Source: Medicago truncatula
Taxonomy: Eukaryota > Streptophyta > Magnoliopsida > Fabales > Fabaceae
Length of the DNA: 64,000 nt
Assembly: GCF_003473485.1 (NCBI RefSeq)
Contig: NC_053048.1
Span: 48,481,755 to 48,545,754, forward strand
Direction of reading: 5' to 3'
Under the pieces are notes generated by a model. The model did not search any database and had not been told where the DNA came from. It saw only the letters and a list, made by a program, of their open reading frames with translations. A program made the translations under genes and the position numbers. Positions 11,357 to 21,420 of this stretch are shown in pieces (positions within the stretch are counted from its first letter, which is position 1; every line of letters begins with the position of its first letter).

Positions 11357-13023
11357 GTTACGTCTCAGGCATGAATGTAAGTCGAAGTATATTACTAAAG
11401 TCAACGAGAAGCTTACCGAACTTCAAAGGTCTGAAATTCAGAAAACACCTTTTAAATGGTTATTGAGTTTGCCTAAGAAATTAAAAATATCCGAAAATTT
11501 GCTTGAAGAATTGGTGGAAAGATGGGATGATAGGAGTGGGGGGTTTGCTATACAAGGTCGGATAATACGGTTTACACCTTTAGATGTATGTTTTGCATTA
11601 GGACTTCGTATAATAGGTGAAAAGATGAACTTCAAAAATGACCCTACATCCACTACGAAAGCAATGTTCGATAATGAAGTCATCAATGTAAAAACAATTT
11701 ATGCTAAAATTATTAATATGGAACGAGACGAAGATGTTGAGAAGTTTTGCCGACTTTATTTACTTCTTGGTTTTGCCGAGTTCTACTTTCCAAATTCAAG
11801 TGTTAAGGTTGGTGGTTGGTGCCTAAAAATGTTAGACGACTTGAACTTCATTGGGAGATACAATTGGGACTTGAACTCCATTAGGTGCCTAAAAATGTTT
11901 GCCGACTTTATTTACTTCTTGAGTATTGATTTCAAGTTATGTTGGGTTACATAAAAAATTGTGAAGTTTAACTTTAATTTGATGTTTAGTTTCTGTCTTC
12001 ATGTCATATTATGACATGATTATAATTGATCTTTTATTCATTGATATTTAGAGCTTGTTAGTAACTGTGACTGAAACAAGTGTAACTCAGATTAAAATGT
12101 AGTAATAATTTGTAAGCACTTTTAAATACAGATGATTGTCGTTGAATTTGAGCATATCAACTTATAACTCTATATGACATAGGATGAAGTTTTATAGGAG
12201 ATGAAATAATGTTTGTTTTGTAGGCCACTCTTTGTCTTCATGCCATTTTATGGCAACAATTTAATTTAATTTATTTATTTTTATTAAATTATAATAGTCG
12301 TATTATATATGTATATATAGGTATGGGCTCTAGAGCATGTACTAGGATACGAACGAAGTTATCATGATTCTCCATTGACGTTTCCATGATTTATGAAGGC
12401 ACGTGGTGTTAGTTTGGTTGGCAAAAATATATCACACTTGCTTGATAATTATTTGGTAAGGTTGAATAAATATTATTATTTATATTTATCTATATAAATT
12501 TTGTATATAGGGTTTAAGCGGTGTCAATAGTTCATTAATATTTATATTGTATCAACCTTGACAGGTTATTGAAGAGTTAAGTGCAACTAAAGAAGAGGTT
12601 GCAAATGAAGTTGTGAGGGAGGCGTTAGATCGAGCGCCAAGTGGATATATTAAATGGAGACCAGATCCTATTATCAGTCAGTTAATTGTTAACAATTGCC
12701 TGTTGGGGGAAGCAAACAAAGGACTTTCCGCAAGGATATCTCTTCTTGAATTGGAAACTAGAGAGATGAAGAAGTTATACGGTAGTGCACAATCCAGTTA
12801 TGTGGACGAAGGTGTCTTCAATGATGAAGGTGTCCACGAGGACGTCTCCATGGATGAGATTGAAAGAGTTATTGAAAGGGAGGTGGCAAATGTATCATAT
12901 GATGTAGCACATCATGCATCAAATCTCTTAACTATAATTAAGGACAAGCCAAGAAACCGTGTAAAAAGTGGGGTTCTGCTTTCCCTATGGGTGAAGGATG
13001 GACGCATAAAGAAGAAGATTTAA
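11357..13023 (+). pseudogene. Plant-mobile-domain/Ulp1-associated gene remnant
   Basis: Three exon-like blocks are seen. Block 1 (about 11357-11930) encodes LTELQRSEIQKTPFKWLL, LLEELVERWD and FTPLDVCFALGL, which resembles the DUF1985-like or plant mobile domain found at the N-terminus of Ulp1-type proteins carried by MULEs. Block 2 (about 12322-12450, after a tatag acceptor) encodes VWALEHVLGYE but contains an in-frame TGA. Block 3 (12565-13023, after an acag acceptor) encodes a charged, partly helical tail ending at 13021-13023. No peptidase domain follows. A short internal duplication (tgcctaaaaatgtt) is present near 11820 and 11885. The stop in block 2 suggests decay. Family assignment is from motif memory, not a search. 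Confidence 0.6.
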
Positions 13024-13355
13024 ATTAGTGTAGTGTTTTGATATGATTGCAATGTAGATGTTTTTTTATGCTATTTTTTATTTAGTAGGACAATGTCGCA
13101 CCTATAATATTAATGGAAACACCGTATGTTGTTAGTTATTAACATTGTTGAACTATCCTACAGTTTAATGAGTCACTGTGCCTGTTATGTAATAAATTTT
13201 ATTGGGAGGTTTGTTGTTATGTTTTATTCTTTGATATAAAAAATGTTTGTGTCTTTATTGACAGATAAAATCTTGGCATGTATATATTTTGCATGAGTCA
13301 AAGGGCGACTAATACCCATCTTTGACAAGATTTGGTGAAATGTTACCAAACTTAA

Positions 13356-14245
13356 GTTTGAAAAGGCTTTTAGTGCATTGTTCAAATGAGATCATGTGTT
13401 CGATTCTCGTAAAACATGATTAGTTACAGCTGAGAGTGATAAACTAGCCAAATATATGCAATGTATGACCATAATTTTACATATGTGTGACCACTATTTT
13501 TTCATACTTTAGAACTTGTCCGTCCTTAGGCGTAATAAATGCGCATATGGTAAAAATAATCATTTCTGGTTGGAAAGGCTTTTAGTGCAGTGTTCAAATG
13601 AGATTATGTGTTCGATTCTCGTAAAATTGGATTAGTTACAGCTGAGAATGATATACTAGCCAAATATATGCCATGTATGACCATAATTTTACAAATGTGT
13701 GACCACTATTTTTTCATACTTTAGAACTTGTCCGTCCTTAGGCGTGATAAACGCGCATATTGTAAAATTAATTATTTCTGGTTGGAAAGACTTTTAGCGC
13801 AGTGTTCAAATGAGATTATGTGTTCGATTCTCGTAAAACATGATTAGTTACAGCTGGGAATGATAAACTAGCCAAATATATGGCATGTATGACCATAAGT
13901 TTACAAATGTGTGACCACTATTTTTTTCATAAATTAGAACTTATCCGTCCTTAGGCGTGAAAAACACGCATATTGTAAAATTAATTATTTCTGGTTGGAA
14001 AGGCTTTTAGTGCAGTGTTCAAATGAGATTATGTGTTCGATTATCGTAAAACAGGATTAGTTACAACTGAGAATGATAAACTAGCCAAATATATGGCATG
14101 TATGACCATAATTTTACAAATGTGTGACCACTATTTTTTCATAAATTAGAACTTGTCGTCCTTAGGCGTGATAAACGCGCATATTGTAAAACTAATTATT
14201 TCTGGTTGGAAAGACTTTTAGTGCAGTGTTCAAATGAGATTATGA
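13356..14245 (+). repeat. About 212-bp tandem repeats, four units plus a partial
   Basis: The anchor GGTTGGAAAGGCTTTTAG-like string starts at about 13356 (diverged), 13568, 13780, 13993 and 14204, giving periods of 211-213 bp. Each unit also contains tgttcaaatgagattatg, aactagccaaatatatg, tgtgtgaccactatttttt and gtccttaggcgtg. The units are very alike. They lie inside the MULE. Confidence 0.85.
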
Positions 14246-14710
14246 AAAAAATGTGGTCAAACATAGCATATTATCCGGAACATTGTAATCACATTTTATC
14301 ACTGCATTAAAAGCATCTCAAACAATAAACAACAACTTCTTTTTACGCGTTACAATTATTTTACACCTAACGACGAACAAATTCAAATATTTGGAAAAAT
14401 AGTGGTCATATAAATGAAAAAATGTGGTCAGACATAGCATATTTTTGGCTAACTTTACTTTACCGGCTATAAATATAAACCCGGAACATTGTAATCACAT
14501 TTAATCACTGCACTAAAAGCATGTCATACAATATTTTATTATTGCACTAAAAACATGTCAAACAATAAACAACTTCTTTTATAAGCTTCATGTATTTCAC
14601 GCCTAAAGACTGACGAATTCTCATATCTGGAAAAATAGTGGTCACGTAAATAAAAAAATGTTGTCACACAGAGCATATTTTTGGCTAACTATCCTAGAAC
14701 ATGTTATTAA
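14246..14710 (-). repeat. Inverted copies of the 212-bp repeat
   Basis: Blocks such as aatagtggtcatataaatg and catagcatatttttggctaa are reverse complements, with some change, of the gtgaccactatttttt and ttagccaaatatatggcatg blocks of the array at 13356-14245. At least two to three diverged inverted units are present, so the two arrays meet head to head near 14245. Confidence 0.65.
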
Positions 14711-15098
14711 AACTGAAATGTGACCAGATTTTTTTTCCTGGAAATTATGATAGGGAGAATAGTTATGTACATAAATTCAATACGAATTAATTTATCAGTC
14801 TTCTGAACAAGTATAATCTTTTATAGATGACCATTGATAACCAAAAAAAGTATGTCTTCGTCAAATGTACATCAATATCAATCAACCACAATTAAGTTAG
14901 AAAATGTATGTTTAACCGATCAATAAGTCCGCGGGTAACATAGCATTATCCAATACAAAACTTCTCTGCTTATTTTCTTCATGAAGCACCAAACGACAAA
15001 CAATGTCACTGCGAATCCGAAGGATATCCTCCTGTAGATAAGTAAATGCTTTTATTTCGATATATATCGATATTTACATATTATTAATTAATCAACAA

Positions 15099-15467
15099 CT
15101 AATAAAGGTCTAGATGTTTAAAGGCCACAGTCCTAACGCCTACTCTAAATCCTAAGCTACTTGCATCCCACCTATGCAATAATTCCTTCAATAAAGTACC
15201 ATTCATTCCTATATAGGTCTTCATTTCCACCAGATATCGGAATGGAGTTTTCATAATTCTACTCCTTTGCGCATCAGATAATTTTCGGTTAATATCTACC
15301 AACTTATTGGTACGGGGCATTTGAGTCTTTATCTGTGGCTGAAAAATGAACATTATTCATTCATTAATGGCATAAAACATAAACAGTTACATACACATTA
15401 AACGTCTCATTAATTAAATTGTACTTACACCAACACCACCATCCCTTTTTCGTTTGTTTTCGTTCAT
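15099..15467 (-). pseudogene. Second plant-mobile-domain-like gene fragment
   Basis: A start at 15467 encodes MNENKRKRDGGVG up to a GTAAGT donor at 15428; after a ttcag acceptor, 15338-15099 encodes INRKLSDAQRSRIMKTPFRY and LLKELLHRWDASSLGF, then stops after FKHLDLY. This matches, with much change, the first block of the fragment at 11357-13023, but ends before the rest of the domain. The open length is about 92 codons. It faces the first fragment across the repeat array. It could be a truncated duplicate or a second captured gene. Function unknown. Confidence 0.55.
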
Positions 15468-16482
15468 GATGTTGACCTTATCTGTTGTATACAAAAACAA
15501 TTTCTATCAACAACAATTAAAACACACACAAATGTCCAATTTCTATCATAGACATACCGACAAAAATTTATCTGCACTTAACCGTATTTTAACATAGACG
15601 TAACCACATTTTTTTTCTTTCAAATTTCCAACACTTTGACCATTTTTTAACACAAGTGTGACCACAATTCTTTTGATTAAGAATTTGACACTAACTCTAT
15701 GTGATAACATTTAGAGGAACAACCACAATCAAACTAAAAAAATTGGGGAAAGCTTAAGATTTTTTACTAACAATATAGGACATGTTTGGCACAACCCAAC
15801 TAAAGAATGACTTAACTTAAGCAACATAAATTTTCATTCCAGACCCATTTGCAATTACCAACAAATCAAATAGTAGCAACAACGCAACATCTTAATTGAC
15901 AACAACCCATAATGCAACAATCAAACAGTAGCAAATAACAGAGATTTTAACTTAATTATGAACTAAACATCTAAATACTATCAAGCTTTGTTTAACCCAA
16001 AATTATCACTAAATCAGTATCATATCCTAATATGATTAATTTCTTCATCATACCCAAATGATTTCAAAATAAATTTTAACCTTCATCAAATACAAGATTC
16101 GAGAAAACATAACCTTCAACGGAGAGATTCGGCGACGGAAACTTTGACAAAACGCCAACCGTTGAATCGCAGAAGGAGATCGCAGTTGCTTTTGATCGTA
16201 TTTGTTGGGGAGAGAGCTAATTAAGCTGTCGCGGTTGAGGGAGAGATGGAGGCCTCAGAGGAAATGGCGGAGAGAGGGATGGAGAAAGCAGGATTCACTC
16301 TCGTAGAGAGAGAGAGGTGAGACACTGATTTTTTTTCTTTTTTAATTTTCTAGATCTATTTCTTATTTGTTTTAAGAATTATTTACCATGTCATCAAAGA
16401 TCAATTTTTTAAAGTATTTTAGCCATGTCATTGGTGGTATGAAGGGGTGTGTGACATTTGGTGTGTCTATGTATACTTTTCC

Positions 16483-16509
16483 GATATAATACATCTCCAA
16501 GGATTATAA
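16483..16509 (+). pseudogene. Displaced original C-terminal tail of the UGT at 8508
   Basis: Directly after the MULE right end, the bases encode Asp-Ile-Ile-His-Leu-Gln-Gly-Leu followed by TAA at 16507-16509. Joined conceptually at the target duplication this gives a normal-length UGT73 C-terminus similar in length to the LLIQDILQHSTE ending of the copy at 27347-28816. It is therefore best read as the pre-insertion 3' end of the gene. Confidence 0.65.
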
Positions 16510-17340
16510 TATTAGAGGACAAAGCTAAAGTACAATTGAAACAGAATTGGTGATGTTATTTTTGTTTTTATGCTAAATATTTACCTTCATGCATGTAAGC
16601 AACACAAACTTTCGGGGGTAATTGTATAAAAATAAAAATTCCCTCTATTCTTTTTTTCTAATTTTGAAATATTTATTTGTTTTAAGTTTTTAAATAATAA
16701 TTTTTTTTAGGTGAAAGATGGGGCATAGGGGTCACTTACTGCCACACCCAAAACACACACACAAAGGGATGAAAGTACAAAAGGAGGGGGACATAAACCA
16801 AAACTCTTATAGAAAACAAAAAACGACAGAAAAAGAGATCAAAACATAAATTGAAAATCTTTAGAAATACTTACCCTAAGTCAGATAGGGTAAGTCTCTT
16901 TGTTAGCTTATGGCGGCTGCATTTGATGTTTCTTCTTATTCTTTAAGATCACTTTTTAAAATTGTTGATTAGAGTTATCAATGTTCTCAACTAGATCAAT
17001 ATTATCTCAGGATTCTCTTAGAGAGAAGTTAGAATATTTCTTCACCTCCTAACTATTATCCTAGGGTTAAAATATTCTCAACTAGATCAACTTCAACCAC
17101 TTTTTAAAATTTCTTCAACTTTCCTAATTATTGTGTCATCATTTGATTATTTTCTTTTTTGACAAAAACAAAACGATATTCATTCATTCAAATTAATAGA
17201 ATACATCAGAATCAACATCACTAAAAACGTAAAGGGTGAATCTAGGAACAAACTCACAGCACCAAGTTAATAGCATACAACGGCAAAATACGTATAAATG
17301 ATATGATAAAATCTAAATCACCAAAATATCTATGTTTCCG
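16510..17340. other. Spacer, former 3' flank of the UGT gene
   Basis: No gene is seen. A perfect 10-bp inverted repeat (ACTTACCCTA/TAGGGTAAGT) sits at 16869-16895. The string ttctcaactagatcaa occurs twice, at about 16984 and 17071. Confidence 0.4.
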
Positions 17341-18373
17341 GATCTGCAACGTTGACGTCCAAATCATTAACTGAATATGTGATTGACTGAAATTGATCTT
17401 TCAATATGAACCAAACGAACACCATAACAAGACGCGAAATCAAATAACGTCACACAAGACGACGAACAACACAACGTTGCACTCAGGCGACGAAATCACG
17501 AAAAAACACAAAAGAAAACACTTGATATATGTGGAAATCCCTTATTTAGATTGAAAGAAATGAGAAAATATGCAAAATGGTGATTCTAGATCAAAAAATG
17601 ACCTAAAACCATTCATCTTCGATGAGTGAGAGAAACAGAATTTAAAGAAAAGTTAGAGTTTCTCTCACTAAAAAACTAGGGCCCGGATCTGCAACGTTGA
17701 CGTCCAAATCATTAACTGAATATGTGATTGACTGAAATTGATCTTTCAATATGAACCAAACGAACACCATAACAAGACGCGAAATCAAATAACGTCACAC
17801 AAGACGACGAACAACACAACGTTGCACTCAGGCGACGAAATCACGAAAAAACACAAAAGAAAACACTTGATATATGTGGAAATCCCTTATTTAGATTGAA
17901 AGAAATGAGAAAATATGCAAAATGGTGATTCTAGATCAAAAAATGACCTAAAACCATTCATCTTCGATGAGTGAGAGAAACAGAATTTAAAGAAAAGTTA
18001 GAGTTTCTCTCACTAAAAAACTAGGGCCCGGATATGCAACGTTGACGTCCAAATCATTAACTGAATATGTGATTGACTGAAATTGATATTTCAATATGAA
18101 CCAAACGAACACCATAACAAGACGCGAAATCAAATAACGTCACACAAGACGACGAACAACACAACGTTGCACTCAGGCGACGAAATCACGAAAAAACACA
18201 AAAGAAAACACTTGATATATGTGGAAATCCCTTATTTAGATTGAAAGAAATGAGAAAATATGCAAAATGGTGATTCTAGATCAAAAAATGACCTAAAACC
18301 ATTCATCTTCGATGAGTGAGAGAAACAGAATTTAAAGAAAAGTTAGAGTTTCTCTCACTAAAAAACTAGGGCC
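17341..18373. repeat. Three near-identical 345-bp tandem repeats
   Basis: Units start at 17341, 17686 and 18031, each beginning gatctgcaacgttgacgtcc (gatatgcaac in the third) and ending with aaaaaactagggcc. By eye units 1 and 2 are identical and unit 3 differs by two C-to-A changes near its start, so the amplification is recent. No gene frame runs through them. The reverse strand upstream of the array (17150-17340) ends in a string like ttttgtttttgtcaaaaaag, which could be a non-LTR element tail, making the array possible 5' UTR monomers of such an element; this is speculative. Confidence 0.9.
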
Positions 18374-18496
18374 GACTATAATTCACAATTTGGAATTTGA
18401 AACTAAACAAAAGTTAATAATTTTTTTGGGTTAAATAGTAAATGATCTCTTTAAATATACCAATTTTTGAATCATGATATATATATATATATATGA

Positions 18497-19317
18497 TGTT
18501 GCTAACTTACTCCAACTCAAATGAGTAAGTTAGCAAGCCTACTCCCACTTGCATTTTACTAAAAACTCAATCCCACTAGTTCAAGTTGTTTTTAAACATA
18601 AGGGCAGTTTTGTATTTTACTTTTTATTAATTTAAACAAAAGCATAAACCCTTTTGAAAACCCTTTCCTCAAACAAAACAAAATGTTGTAACCCAAAAAA
18701 ACAAAACAAAATGCAATGTCGCTCGCTCTCCAATAGTCGTATGTTTGTTGTGGATAATTATATATTGTGTTGCAGGTGCTTAATGTTTTACATTAATTTA
18801 GTTTTGGTCTATGGTAGAGATATTAGAAAAATTACAAATTTAATGATATGTATTTTGGTGGAAAAATTTGATTGAAGATAGTGGTTATTTTTGGATTAAA
18901 AAAATAAATCTATCATTTACTACATAATAGACATGTTGGTGAATTACAAATTTGTTGATGTGTATTTGGAGGAAAGGTAGAAAACGTGTATCAATTTTTT
19001 CCTAGAATAATTATGTAAATTTGTTGATAATTTTTTTTTTGTATGGTGCAATACGGTTTTGGTGGGTGACGTGGTAATTACATTAACAATGTTGTGTGTA
19101 GTAAAAAAGACAACATAGAATATATAAAAATAAAATAAAAAATAGTGTGTCTAAAACATGTTTTTTGTTTAAAAAAATAAAACAAAATGTAAGTTACGAA
19201 TTTATCCTTTACTAATAACATAACTTAAATAGATGGAATTGAGATTTTAGTAAAATACAAAGTGGGAGTATGTTTGATAACTCCTTCACGTTTTTAGGTG
19301 GGAGTAAGTAAGCAACC
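18497..19317. mobile_element. Non-autonomous TIR element, about 0.8 kb
   Basis: The left end runs gttgctaacttactcc, then tactcccacttgcattttac and ctcaatcccacta. The right end, reverse-complemented, runs gttgcttacttactccc, then atactcccactttgtatttt and ctcaattccat. These are matched inverted arms of roughly 90 bp. A TA run borders the left end. The interior has no coding sequence; a 73-codon frame at 18654 lies within it and is not credited. Confidence 0.55.
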
Positions 19318-21094
19318 CCCACATAAAACAAAATTTAATTTTCTACTTATTAATATTTTTAATAAGAAAGATTTTAAGTTTTACGTTTTTTAATTTTCTA
19401 TTTGATGAAACCCGCTTGAGATTTTGAAGTGTACTCTTCTTCAAATTTCAGGTTTGATACTTCTCTTTATCAATTTAGTTGAGCTAATTTAACTTTTTTT
19501 TTTTAAATTATCAATGAAATTTGTTTAGTGGTGATATATCAAATTAATTGATGATTTACTTCATACATATGTGAGATTTACTTCATAGTTTTATTTTAAA
19601 GTTTCGCTTTGATCCTTGGTTTCGTTTGTTTTATCTCTTAAGTTATAACTATTGTATATTTTTTGTCTCTTAAATTATGCACATCTAACACATTGCTCAT
19701 TTAAGTTACGAAGATTAAGAAATTTTGATCAATGATAGAAAGAACTAAAGTGTTTAAATTTTATAATTTAAAAGATTATAATATCTAATATTATCAAGTT
19801 AAATGACCAAAATTAAACGAAAAAAACCATAAAGTACCAAATTGTGGGATATTTGTGGGAATCAAAATGAAACCTAGAATTAGTTTAAGGGACCAAAAGT
19901 AAAATTTAGCTTTAAATATGCAAATGGTCCTTGCAAATTTAGACTCAATTATCTTCTTAAAAGACATAAAATTTTGTAAGGTTTTTTTTTTAAAAATTTA
20001 CAATGACCAAAATCAAAACTCGCTATATTTGCAAGTATCATTTGCATATTTATGCTTAAAATTTAGTATGACGCATATATTATTATTATTAGCAAAAAGA
20101 CGGAGACTCACATGTTCGTCTTTCCGCTCTTTTTATTGCGTTAATTTTTCAAAACTATGAACAGTTTTCTTTTTTATGAGATTTTGATTTTGATTAAAAT
20201 TGAAAATATAAATATTTGTTGTTTTCAAGTAATAAGAAAGCAAACTAACCATGATTGTCTATTTCAATGACACCAACAAATATAACAAAAAATATAATCT
20301 AAATTCTTTTTTCTTGAATGACATCAACAACAATCTCTATAATAGGAAAAATTGTTTGAGGGTATAATTGAGATAATGAAAAAGTAAGTATAAATATACT
20401 CATCTACTTTGTTACACTTATTAAATGATAAAGGAAAAAAACTAAACATATATATTCATATCGTGTTTGTTACATTTTTTTAATATTTAAATTTATATTT
20501 ATATATTTATTATATGTGTTATTTGTATTGAAAAATCTAGTCCAAAAGAGTTGAAATGTGTTATTTTCTTTATATATAGTATAGATTATTATTATTATTA
20601 ACAAAACAAAAAAGTTGAAAAATACTTTATAAACAAACAAACAAAAAAGCGTATGAATAAAGATTAAAAGAAAATTTATTGCAAAGGCTTTGTATGTGTT
20701 AACACTTATAGCCATTTCGTCTTTTTCACTCTAACAAACTTTATTCAATGCAAAATCACTCTAACAAACTTTATTTTAAAATGGCTTTGATTCCGATTTC
20801 ACAAATATGGAGAGAATAAAAAGACTGGAGATCAAGCCATATGAACTTCAACGCGGGGAAAATGATGAAGTAGTTTGTGAACGAATGGCTCAACTTTCAG
20901 TGAGCCCCGAACAAAGGCGGTGTCGTTGCCATGAACAGCTATTGGATAATCATTTCTTGTTTATTCTATTCATCATTTTTTCTTATTGGAGAATCATTTT
21001 TTTCTTGTGAGTAAAGGCTGATATTGTCAAGTCCATAAGAGAACAAATAAGTCTTTTAGATGCATCAAAAATAGAAAAGGAATATATATTAGAC
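19318..21094. other. AT-rich spacer
   Basis: No gene can be supported. A frame at 20807-21010 begins with a charged, codon-like stretch (MERIKRLEIKPYELQRG) but ends in a hydrophobic low-complexity tail and matches nothing I recognise; it may be a gene fragment. Confidence 0.4.
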
Positions 21095-21420
21095 CTGGTA
21101 CGATCATACTAATATTCGATAAAAAAATATTTTGTTAAATATAATAATTTTTTGTGGTGTCCGAGGTTGAAGCCCGGACCTTGTATATATTATGCATTGT
21201 TCTTACTCATTAAGATGAACTCACGGGGACAATTATAGTATTGTTAGATGTTACTATCAAAGTGTTTGTAAAAATATTACTATAAAAGTAATGTTTGACA
21301 TCATATTATATTCTATAGTTTATTTCTTGTCTTTAATTGTGGTTGTTTATTGTTTAAAATAAATTCAGTTCAATGGTTCCTGTGAACATTATCTCAACTT
21401 GTAAAGACTTTGGAATATAT
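21095..21420. repeat. Second copy of the dispersed repeat at 1925-2180
   Basis: Similar order of blocks: a gacctggtac start, actaatattcgataaaaa, tagatgttactat, a ttgacatcatatta block, and an aataaattcagttcaat block near the end. Divergence is substantial. Its class is not clear. Confidence 0.4.

Larger units (their letters stand above)
9974..16482. mobile_element. Mutator-like element (MULE) inserted in UGT 3' end
   Basis: The right end, read inward, starts GGAAAAGTATACATAGACAC and continues with blocks ending in CACACACCCCTTCATACCACC. The left end carries the related blocks GTGTACCACC and CACTACACCTTATACCACC, so the termini are imperfect inverted repeats of roughly 100 bp. The flanks carry the GATATAAT target duplication. 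Inside are two decayed plant-mobile-domain-like genes facing each other (11357-13023 and 15467-15099), a GC-rich leader-like region at 10180-10380 with repeats containing accctagccgc, and an inverted tandem-repeat array at 13356-14710. No MuDR-type transposase was recognised, so it is non-autonomous. Termini and duplication are seen; the MULE class is inferred from them. Confidence 0.75.

Noticed and set aside
13356..14245. Possible CRISPR-like array
   Set aside because: Units are 212 bp and continuous without spacers, in plant DNA inside a MULE.
16869..16895. Perfect 10-bp inverted repeat as a possible miRNA precursor
   Set aside because: Arms are far too short for a plant miRNA hairpin and no extended pairing surrounds them.
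20807..21010. 67-codon frame starting MERIKRLEIKPYELQRG
   Set aside because: The start looks codon-like but the rest is hydrophobic low complexity and no family is recognised; mentioned only as a possible fragment.
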